16,823 nt of DNA from Flavobacteriales bacterium UBA5422. Lineage in GTDB: Bacteria > Bacteroidota > Bacteroidia > Flavobacteriales_D > Crocinitomicaceae. This document shows, one piece after another, positions 7,260 to 14,567 of this stretch. A program made the position numbers and the translations under genes. The stretch's first letter is position 1, and every line of letters starts with the position of its first letter. The DNA lies in assembly GCA_002409405.1 (NCBI GenBank), contig DHNG01000043.1:102200-119022 (forward strand), given 5' to 3'. The notes under the pieces are model-generated. The model searched no databases, was not told where the DNA came from, and worked only from the letters and a program-made list of their open reading frames with translations.

Positions 7260-8945
7260 TCATTTTCCGCAGTTTTCCATCAGTAATTTTAATTCCTGAT
7301 CTACTTGTTTGGATGCCGTTTTCTTTGTCAGTGCTGTCTTGAAATAAGTAGCTGCTTTTTCACACTTACCTTTTTTTGAGAAGTATTTTCCGAGCATTTC
7401 ATATGTGACATAAGACTCACTGTTTTGTCGGATGAATACCTGGATATCCTGTTCTGACAATGTCAATGGTTGATCAAACATCAGGTATTGACTGATTCTT
7501 TGCTTGGTTTTTTTAAACGAAAGAAAATCCTGATATGCTTGTGAATAGAGGAATGGATCTGCAGCAATGCTATCTGTTATGGTTGCTTTCTTCTCTGCAA
7601 ATGTCTTGTTGAGATCATAACCGATAAATTTACCCAACTGGAAATCAGTGGTTGTAATGTAAAACATACGTTCTGTGGGTAACATCACAACACTATGATG
7701 TGCCAGCAATTGGTTAACAGCTCTCGGATTTCCTATTCCCAACGTATCCCCTTTTTCCGCATGTTGATTCCGGAGAATTGCAGCAACATCTTTCGGGGTG
7801 AATGGAGTCGATTGCTGGTCAATTAATTCCCGTACCCTGTCATAGCGAAATTTACTGTCGCTGTTCTGAATATTCTGAACGTTCACAGGATCTTTTTCGA
7901 AGGTCGTTGACTGGTAGTGATTGGAGCAAATCAGGTCGTTTCCTTTCATTTCATAAACGCCCAGTTTAGTCGGTGATTTTTCGATTAACACCGTTTTATT
8001 GTCATTGGCTGAACCAACCATCAGTGTTTCCGATACAAATGTTTCCCGTTTTTTTGCAATAGCAATTGCCTCCTCAATGTTTTTTGCATATTGGAGAATC
8101 TCACGCGCAAGGATAGAAATAGGTGCTTTTGATCCCGTAGGAAGGTCAGACTTCGAAGCATTGATGGTAACGGTTAATCCTTGTTCGTTCATTCCGGAAG
8201 CCACACCTGTAAAACCTGCCCAGGAATAAGAAGTGAATTTATAACCTGTTGAAGGATTGATAAACAGGATAATTTTTTCTTTGGCGAAATCATCTCCCAC
8301 ATAAAAATCAAAGTTTCTGCCAAGCATCAAGTGATCCGTCGCTGATTTTTCTCCCTTCAATGCAAATGAAGTACAACCTACTACACTGTAATCGTTTAGT
8401 GCATGTCCCATGTCATGAGCTGCATGATACCCCAGAATTCGTGTATATTTGGGAGCGATGTAATCAAATTCGTCCGAAAACGTGCGGGAAATCCCATAAA
8501 TTTCCTGTTGATTTTCCAACGAAATGTGATCGGGAATTTCATTGGTAAAAAATCCCATCATGATCTTCAGAAAGTTCTGAAAAGCACCTTTGGGAACGAA
8601 CTGGTTAATTTGCCCGACAAAAATTTCTTCCTGACTTTGATTGAGTTCTTTGGCCAACTCCCCATAGATCAATCCCCGTTCATATGGTTCTCCCTCGATG
8701 TACATTTCCCAGATCCCGAATTCATTTTTCTTCAGGTAATTGTTGCCCAGTACATAGTGATTTTCTCCTACTTTTTGCCGCTTCCCGATCTGCACATCCG
8801 GTACTTCCGGAGGAGAAACAGTTGCCGAAAACAAGACATAAATAAACAGGATGAATACAGATACAACAACCAGTTCCAGTGGAATGAATATGAGTCGAAG
8901 AAGATATATAAAGGCTTTTTTCACGGTGAAAATTAATCGATACAA
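7260..8945 (-). CDS. C45-family autoproteolytic acyltransferase/amide hydrolase (Ntn-hydrolase), membrane-anchored
   Basis: Three parts are visible in the 561 residues counted from a TTG at 8945: a hydrophobic anchor (about 20-42), a central Ntn-hydrolase domain (about 75-400) and a C-terminal TPR-like helical region (about 500-556). The domain matches acyl-CoA:6-aminopenicillanate acyltransferase-type C45 enzymes. It has VVGCTSF with the likely self-exposed nucleophile C191, then LMLGRNFDF (R210, N211, D213), SWAGFTGVASGMNEQGL and TVTINASKSD (N262). Such enzymes cleave after maturation and act on linear amides; the substrate here is unknown. The TTG at 8945 overlaps an exact TATTTTTG promoter element, so the GTG at 8924 (giving MKKAFIYLLR...) is the likelier start. 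The domain probably faces the periplasm, which is inference. Confidence 0.85.
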   Translation of the reverse strand: MYRLIFTVKKAFIYLLRLIFIPLELVVVSVFILFIYVLFSATVSPPEVPDVQIGKRQKVGENHYVLGNNYLKKNEFGIWEMYIEGEPYERGLIYGELAKELNQSQEEIFVGQINQFVPKGAFQNFLKIMMGFFTNEIPDHISLENQQEIYGISRTFSDEFDYIAPKYTRILGYHAAHDMGHALNDYSVVGCTSFALKGEKSATDHLMLGRNFDFYVGDDFAKEKIILFINPSTGYKFTSYSWAGFTGVASGMNEQGLTVTINASKSDLPTGSKAPISILAREILQYAKNIEEAIAIAKKRETFVSETLMVGSANDNKTVLIEKSPTKLGVYEMKGNDLICSNHYQSTTFEKDPVNVQNIQNSDSKFRYDRVRELIDQQSTPFTPKDVAAILRNQHAEKGDTLGIGNPRAVNQLLAHHSVVMLPTERMFYITTTDFQLGKFIGYDLNKTFAEKKATITDSIAADPFLYSQAYQDFLSFKKTKQRISQYLMFDQPLTLSEQDIQVFIRQNSESYVTYEMLGKYFSKKGKCEKAATYFKTALTKKTASKQVDQELKLLMENCGK

Positions 8946-8950
8946 AAATA
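8943..8950 (-). promoter_or_regulatory. -7 promoter element (TATTTTTG) that decides the C45 gene start
   Basis: An exact TAnnTTTG match on the minus strand, with a TTG -33-like trinucleotide 16 nt further upstream. It overlaps the TTG at 8945, which therefore could not be in the message. The GTG at 8924 lies 18 nt downstream. Confidence 0.55.
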
Positions 8951-9088
8951 ACGATTATTCTCCCGGCAATGGAATGTTTAACGAAAAATTACAAATCAGG
9001 AAGTTGGATAAGCTGATTGAAAATCAATTCTGAAACAGTCTCCTCTTAATCCCCGAAAATAGATGTATAAAAAGAAATCCACTCAGAA

Positions 9089-9748
9089 TCAGATAATACT
9101 CTCTCCGTTTGCATCGGTTGTGAGCACATCCGTCATGTACCGGAAAAACGGTTGCATGGTCTTGTATCCCTCGACAACCTGGTCTTTAAAGTCCGGTTGA
9201 AACACTGCTTTATTATCAAAGTCCTTTTTGAGCAGAAACTGTTTGTAACGAATCATTTCAATACGCGGGTGTTCTTTATCAAACCCTTTGGGTGCTGTTT
9301 TGAGTGATTCACCAAACAATCCTCCAAATTCTTTTTTCAGTTTGGGCTCATTGAGAATCAGTTCCAGATCATCCTCGATTTCAATTCCCTGGCGAATGCG
9401 TTGTAAATCGTCTTTGTTCGGATCCCAAAATCCACCACCTATAAATGTACTTCCTGGTTCCAGGTGTACATAAAAACTCCCTCTGTTATGTGGCTGCAAA
9501 CGCGAAAAAATCGCTCCGAAATGATTTTTATACGGAGATTTATCCGTCGAGAACCGAACATCCCGATAGATGCGATACATTTTGAATTTACTAAAGTCAT
9601 CAATTTTTGCCAGTTCATTGGCAACTGATTCATAAAAAGCAAATGCCTGATCTTTCGCAGTTTCATACGCTTCTTTATTTTCAGCAAACCATTCACGGTT
9701 GTTATTTTGTTGTAATGCTGACAGAAATTCAAAAAGTGTCGGTTTCAT
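9089..9748 (-). CDS. DUF2461 (TIGR02453) family protein
   Basis: The 219-residue protein has the hallmarks of DUF2461: FLSALQQNNNREWFAENKEAY at the N-terminus (NNNREWF at 15-21), YRIYRDVRFSTDKSPYKNHF (about 58-77), the GSFYVHLEPGSTFIGGG strand-loop, and HPRIEMIRYKQF near residue 160. Length is normal for the family, which is widespread in bacteria and has no established biochemical role; it is predicted to be cytoplasmic. The ATG at 9748 follows an exact TATTTTTG element by 17 nt. Its 3' neighbour on the same strand is the C45 gene (143 nt gap with its own promoter element), so the two are probably separate transcripts. Upstream lies the transposase element. Confidence 0.88.
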   Translation of the reverse strand: MKPTLFEFLSALQQNNNREWFAENKEAYETAKDQAFAFYESVANELAKIDDFSKFKMYRIYRDVRFSTDKSPYKNHFGAIFSRLQPHNRGSFYVHLEPGSTFIGGGFWDPNKDDLQRIRQGIEIEDDLELILNEPKLKKEFGGLFGESLKTAPKGFDKEHPRIEMIRYKQFLLKKDFDNKAVFQPDFKDQVVEGYKTMQPFFRYMTDVLTTDANGESII

Positions 9749-9765
9749 GGAATTTAGATTTTATT

Positions 9766-9773
9766 CAAAAATA
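9766..9773 (-). promoter_or_regulatory. -7 promoter element (TATTTTTG) of the DUF2461 gene
   Basis: Exact TAnnTTTG match on the minus strand, 17 nt before the ATG at 9748. No obvious TTG box is seen at 17-23 nt upstream. Confidence 0.5.
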
Positions 9774-9783
9774 AGTAAAATTC

Positions 9784-9858
9784 ACACATGCCCTCTCTGT
9801 GGGTTGGAATGAATTCCAACACCGCCGTTTTGGTCGTCCCTACGGGACTGGTATGTGT
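9784..9858. repeat. Left palindromic block with a closing stem and two hairpins
   Basis: ACACATGCC (9784-9792) can pair with GGTATGTGT (9850-9858), with one G.T pair. Enclosed are hairpin A, GTTGGAAT-GA-ATTCCAAC (9803-9820), and hairpin B, GTCCC-TAC-GGGAC (9836-9848). The block starts 1 nt beyond the transposase stop codon, so it would form in that gene's 3' untranslated RNA as well as in single-stranded DNA. Confidence 0.7.
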
Positions 9859-9859
9859 C

Positions 9860-10321
9860 TTATTTTAGTTCTTCAAAGATGTATTGCTCATCGTATTCGA
9901 TTTCAAAACGCTCCAACTGCTCAATGTATTCTTGTCGCATTGATTTTTTTGCATGATGCTGTTCTTGTCGTGCGATGTAATTGTAGACATTGCTTACCGC
10001 AGACTTACTGTATGAAAATACACCATATCCTCTTTGCCATTCAAACCGGTGTTGAAGAAAAGTGGATTCATTGATAAATTTAGACGATTTTGCTTTGACG
10101 ACTTTCATCACTTCTGACAGAGAACAGGTGGGTTTCAATCCGAAGAATAAATGAACATGATCTTCCACCCCGTTCACGATGATTGCCTTGCAGCCTGTTT
10201 CATTGATAAGATTTCCCATGACTGCAAATACTTCTTGCCTCCATTCCTTGTGCAACACTGCACGCCTGTATTTGACAGCAAATACTGCCTGAATGTACAC
10301 TTGACTATAACTGTTTGCCAT
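9860..10321 (-). CDS. tnpA: Y1 (HUH) transposase, IS200/REP-associated (RAYT) type
   Basis: The 153-residue protein is a complete Y1_Tnp-fold transposase. It opens with the strand SQVYIQAVFAVKYRR, carries the HUH metal-binding motif EDHVHLF (H55, H57), the KAKSSKFINE helix, FEWQRGYGVFSYS, and the nucleophile helix NVYNYIARQEQHH with Y115 as the likely catalytic Tyr (Y113 is adjacent). These enzymes cut and rejoin single-stranded DNA at hairpin-flanked sites. It appears intact, with no frameshift or missing key residue. Upstream of the ATG is AAAGAG, one of the few Shine-Dalgarno-like sequences in the window. No orf encoding TnpB accompanies it. The mirrored palindromes around it argue for a RAYT rather than a free-moving IS200; genome-wide copy number would decide. 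Confidence 0.88.
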   Translation of the reverse strand: MANSYSQVYIQAVFAVKYRRAVLHKEWRQEVFAVMGNLINETGCKAIIVNGVEDHVHLFFGLKPTCSLSEVMKVVKAKSSKFINESTFLQHRFEWQRGYGVFSYSKSAVSNVYNYIARQEQHHAKKSMRQEYIEQLERFEIEYDEQYIFEELK

Positions 10322-10384
10322 ACTCTTTTCTACTATAATTTAAGAAAAAAGATGATTATCAGTCAAATAAAAAGGAAATTAATT

Positions 10385-10412
10385 AAAAAAGCGGGTGATT
10401 ATAGTCACCCGC
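10385..10412 (-). terminator. Rho-independent terminator of icmF
   Basis: A perfect 8-bp GC-rich stem (10391-10398 with 10405-10412, GCGGGTGA/TCACCCGC) with a 6-nt loop is followed on the minus strand by six T (10390-10385). It lies about 80 nt beyond the icmF stop, past the right palindromic block, and upstream of the transposase start, so it separates the two transcripts. Confidence 0.9.
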
Positions 10413-10425
10413 GATGAATTAGAGA

Positions 10426-10496
10426 TCGTCCCGATGGAACTTACCAAGTCCCCTAGGGACGACTAATTTAATTCAGTTGGAATTTTATTCCAACTA
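10426..10496. repeat. Right palindromic block, overlapping the icmF stop codon
   Basis: Hairpin A' is GTTGGAATTTTATTCCAAC (10476-10494). On the minus strand it is led by GTAG, the tetranucleotide that typically precedes REP hairpins. Hairpin B' is a long nested stem: TCGTCCC (10426-10432) pairs with GGGACGA (10456-10462), and inside it GGAACTT (10436-10442) pairs with AAGTCCC (10446-10452, one mismatch) around loop ACC. The TAG stop of icmF (10496-10494) is part of the GTAG-palindrome. Confidence 0.72.
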
Positions 10497-13400
10497 CATA
10501 TTTCTTCTATACTGCCCTCCTACTTCAAACAATGCACTTGTAATTTCACCTAATGAAGCATATTTACATGCTTCCATTAATTGTTCGAACATGTTTTTGT
10601 TTTGAATAGCAGCTTCCTGAATCAATTTGATTTTTTCTGTCGCTTTTGCACCATTTGCATCGTGCAGATTCGCCAGCATTTCAATCTGGTACTGTTTTTC
10701 TTCTTCCGTTGCACGAATCACTTCTTTCGGAACAACCGTTGGTGACCCTTTGGAACTTAAGAATGTATTCACACCAATGATTGGAAATTCACCTGTGTGT
10801 TTCAATGTTTCGTAATACAACGATTCTTCCTGTATTTTTGAACGCTGGTACATGGTTTCCATCGCCCCCAATACACCTCCACGTTCAGTAATACGATCAA
10901 ATTCAGACAATACCGCTTCTTCTACTAAATCCGTCAATTCTTCAATGATAAAAGAACCTTGTAACGGGTTTTCATTTTTCGCTAGTCCCAACTCCCGGTT
11001 AATGATCAACTGAATGGCCATTGCCCGACGTACAGATTCTTCCGTTGGAGTGGTAATCGCTTCGTCGTATGCATTTGTGTGTAATGAGTTACAGTTGTCA
11101 TAAATCGCATACAATGCTTGTAATGTAGTGCGGATGTCATTAAAATCAATTTCCTGTGCGTGTAATGAACGACCAGAGGTTTGAATGTGGTATTTCAACA
11201 TCTGTGCACGTGCATTCGCACTGTATTTTTTCGATAGTGCTTTTGCCCATACTCTTCTTGCCACACGCCCGATTACTGCATATTCCGGATCAATTCCATT
11301 GGAGAAGAAGAACGATAAATTCGGCCCGAAGTCATTGATATTCATCCCTCTTGACAGGTAGTATTCTACGTACGTGAATCCATTTGCCAACGTAAATGCC
11401 AACTGCGTAATCGGATTTGCTCCCGCTTCTGCAATGTGGTAACCGGAAATCGATACGGAATAGAAATTTCGTACTCCTTTGTGAATGAAGTATTCCTGAA
11501 CGTCTCCCATCAGGCGCAATGCAAATTCAGTAGAGAAAATACAGGTATTTTGGGCCTGATCTTCTTTCAGAATATCCGCCTGTACGGTTCCACGTACTTG
11601 TGTCAGTGTTTCTGCTTTGATTGTTGCGTATACATCAGCTGGTAATACCTGGTCTCCGGTTACACCCAACAAGAACAATCCCAATCCGTCGTTCCCTTCC
11701 GGCAATTCTCCCTGGTAACGTGGACGTTCTACTCCTTTTTCTTTGTATATCGCTTGGATGGTTGCTTCTACTTCCGCCTCCAATCCGTTGGCTTTGATGT
11801 ATTTTTCACAATTCTGGTCAATTGCAGCATTCATGAAAAAACCTAACAACATCGGCGCAGGACCGTTGATCGTCATTGATACGGATGTCAACGGGTGTGA
11901 CAGGTCAAATCCTGAATACAATTTCTTCGCATCGTCCAAACAGCAGATGGAAACCCCTGAGTTACCGATTTTTCCATAAATATCCGGTCGCAATGCAGGA
12001 TCGTTTCCATACAATGTTACCGAATCAAATGCTGTAGAAAGGCGTTTTGCCGGCATCCCTAGACTCACATAGTGAAAACGTTTATTGGTACGTTCAGGCC
12101 CCCCCTCTCCGGCAAACATACGTGTTGGATCTTCTCCTTCACGCTTGAACGGGAATAAGCCGGAAGTGTACGGGAATTCTCCCGGTACGTTTTCCTGCAA
12201 TACCCAACGAAGAATATCACCCCACCCTTTATACCTTGGTGTTACAACCTTCGGAATCTGGGAATGTGATAATGACTCGGAATGTGTTTTGATTGACAAT
12301 TGCTTGTCGCGTACCATGAATTTGAATTCCGGTTCTTTGTATAAGTTTCTTTTGGCTTCCCAATTCTGGATAATTTCCCAGTTTTTAGGATCAAAATTCA
12401 ATTTTTCTTTTTCAAATGCTTCCTGTACTCCTTTTACCAATCGGTCTTTATCATCCAGAGAAGAGTCTTTCAATGTTTCGATCGATTTTTCGAGTCCGTA
12501 TAAGCGATCCGCAACAGCCACCTGCAGGTCAACCCATTTATCGTACGATCGGTTGTTTTCAGAAATTTCAGACAAATAACGTGTTCTATCCGGCGGAATC
12601 ACGAAGATTTTTTCTGACATTTCATCTGTGATGGTGAAATTCGATTGCAGATCCGCTCCTGTTTTCTCAACAATCTTATCCATGATCGATTTGTACAAGG
12701 AATTCATTCCCGGATCGTTGAATTGAGAAGCAATGGTACCGAATACCGGCATGGTATCTACATCTTCGTGCCACAGGTTGTGGTTGCGTTGGTATTGTTT
12801 ACGCACATCACGCAGGGCATCCAATGCTCCACGCTTGTCAAATTTGTTCAATGCAATGATGTCAGCAAAATCCAACATGTCAATTTTTTCCAGCTGAGTT
12901 GCCGCACCGTATTCCGGTGTCATCACGTACAATGACATGGATGAGTGATCCAGAATTTCCGTATCCGACTGACCGATTCCGGAAGTTTCCAGAATAATCA
13001 GATCGTAATCGGCTACTTTCAATACATTAATTGCTTCAGCTACATGTTTTGACAATGCCAAATTTGATTGGCGGGTTGCCAGTGAGCGCATGTAAACACG
13101 TGAATTTTTAATTGCATTCATACGGATTCTGTCTCCCAATAAAGCTCCTCCTGTTTTTCGCTTGGAAGGATCTACGGAAACAACCGCAATTGTTTTGTCT
13201 TCAAAATCGATCAGGAAACGACGCACCAATTCATCTACCAATGATGATTTTCCTGCTCCACCTGTCCCTGTAATTCCCAATACGGGAACTTTTGATTCGG
13301 CAGCAATGGCATCAATTTCTTTAAATATTTCTTTTGCTTCTTCCGGAAAGTTCTCTGCTGCAGAGATCACCCGTGCAATTGTAGGCACATCTTTCTCTTT

Positions 13401-13874
13401 GATTTTATCCAGGTTTCCGTTGACATCTTTTCCGACAGGAAAATCCGAGCGTTTCACCAGGTCGTTGATCATTCCCTGTAACCCCATTTCACGTCCGTGA
13501 TCCGGGTGATACAAGCGTTCAATACCGTAAGCCTCCAGCTCATCGATTTCAGAAGGAAGAATCGTTCCGCCACCGCCACCAAAAATCTTGATGTGAGGAG
13601 CACCCTTTTCTTTCAACAAATCGTACATGTATTTGAAATATTCGGTGTGTCCTCCCTGGTAAGAGGTCATTGCAATCGCCTGCGCGTCTTCCTGAATGGC
13701 ACAATTTACCACTTCTTCAACGGAACGATCGTGTCCCAGGTGAATAACTTCACAACCAGTTGACTGGATAATACGGCGCATGATATTGATCGATGCATCG
13801 TGTCCGTCAAATAATGATGCTGCAGTCACAATTCTTACTTTGTTGAGGGGCTTGTATTGTTCGATTTTTTCCAT
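10494..13874 (-). CDS. icmF: Fused isobutyryl-CoA mutase IcmF (B12 domain, G-protein chaperone, mutase)
   Basis: This adenosylcobalamin enzyme interconverts isobutyryl-CoA and n-butyryl-CoA. The 1126 residues run as follows. A B12-binding Rossmann domain (about 12-145) has FDGHDAS with cobalt ligand H25, TSYQGGH and a GGGGG turn. A MeaB-like GTPase (about 195-450) has P-loop GTGGAGKSS (K209), [28 protein letters not shown] and NKFD. The mutase TIM barrel starts at about residue 550 ([11 protein letters not shown]). At the positions that hold substrate-binding Tyr and Arg in methylmalonyl-CoA mutase, this protein has F574 (GLFPFKRE) and Q775 ([13 protein letters not shown] versus ILKEFMVRNTYIF), the IcmF pattern. 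Length is normal and the GGQYRRNM end looks complete. The ATG at 13874 lies 5 nt after a TACATTTG promoter element, suggesting a leaderless message. Confidence 0.95.
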   Translation of the reverse strand: MEKIEQYKPLNKVRIVTAASLFDGHDASINIMRRIIQSTGCEVIHLGHDRSVEEVVNCAIQEDAQAIAMTSYQGGHTEYFKYMYDLLKEKGAPHIKIFGGGGGTILPSEIDELEAYGIERLYHPDHGREMGLQGMINDLVKRSDFPVGKDVNGNLDKIKEKDVPTIARVISAAENFPEEAKEIFKEIDAIAAESKVPVLGITGTGGAGKSSLVDELVRRFLIDFEDKTIAVVSVDPSKRKTGGALLGDRIRMNAIKNSRVYMRSLATRQSNLALSKHVAEAINVLKVADYDLIILETSGIGQSDTEILDHSSMSLYVMTPEYGAATQLEKIDMLDFADIIALNKFDKRGALDALRDVRKQYQRNHNLWHEDVDTMPVFGTIASQFNDPGMNSLYKSIMDKIVEKTGADLQSNFTITDEMSEKIFVIPPDRTRYLSEISENNRSYDKWVDLQVAVADRLYGLEKSIETLKDSSLDDKDRLVKGVQEAFEKEKLNFDPKNWEIIQNWEAKRNLYKEPEFKFMVRDKQLSIKTHSESLSHSQIPKVVTPRYKGWGDILRWVLQENVPGEFPYTSGLFPFKREGEDPTRMFAGEGGPERTNKRFHYVSLGMPAKRLSTAFDSVTLYGNDPALRPDIYGKIGNSGVSICCLDDAKKLYSGFDLSHPLTSVSMTINGPAPMLLGFFMNAAIDQNCEKYIKANGLEAEVEATIQAIYKEKGVERPRYQGELPEGNDGLGLFLLGVTGDQVLPADVYATIKAETLTQVRGTVQADILKEDQAQNTCIFSTEFALRLMGDVQEYFIHKGVRNFYSVSISGYHIAEAGANPITQLAFTLANGFTYVEYYLSRGMNINDFGPNLSFFFSNGIDPEYAVIGRVARRVWAKALSKKYSANARAQMLKYHIQTSGRSLHAQEIDFNDIRTTLQALYAIYDNCNSLHTNAYDEAITTPTEESVRRAMAIQLIINRELGLAKNENPLQGSFIIEELTDLVEEAVLSEFDRITERGGVLGAMETMYQRSKIQEESLYYETLKHTGEFPIIGVNTFLSSKGSPTVVPKEVIRATEEEKQYQIEMLANLHDANGAKATEKIKLIQEAAIQNKNMFEQLMEACKYASLGEITSALFEVGGQYRRNM

Positions 13875-13879
13875 GGAAG

Positions 13880-13887
13880 CAAATGTA
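13880..13887 (-). promoter_or_regulatory. -7 promoter element (TACATTTG) of icmF
   Basis: An exact TAnnTTTG match on the minus strand ends only 5 nt before the ATG at 13874. A CTG, one base off the TTG -33 box, lies 19 nt further upstream. Transcription would begin at or within a base or two of the start codon. Confidence 0.5.
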
Positions 13888-13987
13888 ACTATTTTTCTTA
13901 AAAATCAGAATCACCCAGTGGTCAGAAGTTCGTATTTCTATCTTGTAAATCGGTCATAAAGTCGTATGTGTTTTTAATAGAAATGTG

Positions 13988-13995
13988 TATCTTTC
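13988..13995 (+). promoter_or_regulatory. Probable -7 element (TATCTTTC) of the glutathione peroxidase gene
   Basis: The octamer differs from TAnnTTTG only at the last position and lies 22 nt before the ATG at 14018. It sits in the 143-nt divergent region shared with icmF. Confidence 0.4.
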
Positions 13996-14017
13996 GATCT
14001 ATTAAATCAACAACACA

Positions 14018-14503
14018 ATGAACACCGATTTTTATCAACTCACAGCCAAAACACCTTCCGGGAAAGAAGTTTCGATGGAGGAATTCAAAGGGAAGGTTAT
14101 TTTAATTGTTAATACAGCGACAAAGTGCGGGCTTGCTCCTCAATTTGAAGGGCTGGAAAAATTACATCAGCAGTACAAAGACAAAGGGTTGGTTGTACTT
14201 GGATTTCCGTGCAATCAGTTTTTAAGCCAGGAGCCTGAAACCAATGAAACAATGGTAGAAAGTTGTCAGGTCAATTTTGGCGTAACATTTCAATTGTTTG
14301 AAAAATGCGATGTCAACGGACCAAACACACATCCTGTATTCAAGTATCTGAAAAAAAAGCTGGGAGGTTGGTTCGGAAGCAAAATCAAGTGGAATTTCAC
14401 TAAATTTCTGATTGATAAAAGCGGGCTGCCTGTCAAACGGTATGCACCGACAGTAAAACCGGAAGCGATTGAAGGTGAGATTGTCAAACAGCTAAACAGT
14501 TAA
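14018..14503 (+). CDS. Glutathione peroxidase family thiol peroxidase
   Basis: A 161-residue thioredoxin-fold peroxidase that reduces H2O2 or lipid hydroperoxides in the cytoplasm. Family motifs are all present: VNTATKCGLAPQF with peroxidatic C37 (Cys rather than selenocysteine), LGFPCNQF with Q67, and KWNFTKF with W125 and N126, completing the catalytic tetrad C-Q-W-N. C65 and C83 (ESCQVNFGV) are further cysteines. C83 lies where many bacterial members keep the resolving Cys, so reduction by thioredoxin rather than glutathione is likely; this is inference. Length is standard. The gene is divergent from icmF. The MBL-fold gene follows after 64 nt with its own weak promoter element and no terminator between. 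Confidence 0.94.
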   Translation: MNTDFYQLTAKTPSGKEVSMEEFKGKVILIVNTATKCGLAPQFEGLEKLHQQYKDKGLVVLGFPCNQFLSQEPETNETMVESCQVNFGVTFQLFEKCDVNGPNTHPVFKYLKKKLGGWFGSKIKWNFTKFLIDKSGLPVKRYAPTVKPEAIEGEIVKQLNS

Positions 14504-14555
14504 CAGATCCTTACCAAAAGTTATATGCAGACAGGCGCTGTTTAAAAAATCCGGC

Positions 14556-14563
14556 TAACTTTA
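14556..14563 (+). promoter_or_regulatory. Weak -7-like element (TAACTTTA) of the MBL-fold gene
   Basis: It differs from TAnnTTTG only at the last position and ends 4 nt before the ATG at 14568, so a transcript from here would be nearly leaderless. Read-through from the peroxidase gene is an alternative. Confidence 0.35.
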
Positions 14564-14567
14564 CGGT

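Larger units (their letters stand above)
9803..10494 (-). mobile_element. IS200-like/RAYT element bounded by mirrored palindromic repeats
   Basis: A single Y1 transposase gene is enclosed by diverged inverted repeats: left 9803-9856 (+) and right 10494-10439 (-). Each repeat has palindrome A (GTTGGAAT...ATTCCAAC), exactly 12 nt, then the core GTCGTCCCTA and GGGACT...GGTA. Classical IS200/IS605 ends have subterminal hairpins rather than matching inverted ends, while REP-associated tyrosine transposases (RAYTs) are flanked by REP palindromes, often as inverted pairs. The latter fits better. No tnpB accessory gene and no target duplication are seen, as expected for HUH elements. Exact cleavage sites cannot be fixed by eye. 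A terminator for icmF (10385-10412) lies inside the interval. Confidence 0.65.

Noticed and set aside
8403..8936. Plus-strand open frame of 177 codons antisense to the C45 hydrolase gene
   Set aside because: It lies wholly opposite a gene with clear enzyme motifs, has no recognisable domain and no promoter; it is a by-product of the coding strand.
9013..9034. Short ATTGA-AAA-TCAAT palindrome upstream of the C45 gene
   Set aside because: Five-bp AT-rich arms are expected by chance in this composition.
9784..10500. Palindromes around the transposase as a CRISPR-like array
   Set aside because: Only two inverted copies with diverged spacers and no cas genes; the arrangement fits transposon or REP ends.
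12085..12579. Plus-strand open frame of 164 codons inside icmF
   Set aside because: It is antisense to the highly conserved mutase region, and its Ser/Asn-rich composition is typical of reversed coding DNA.
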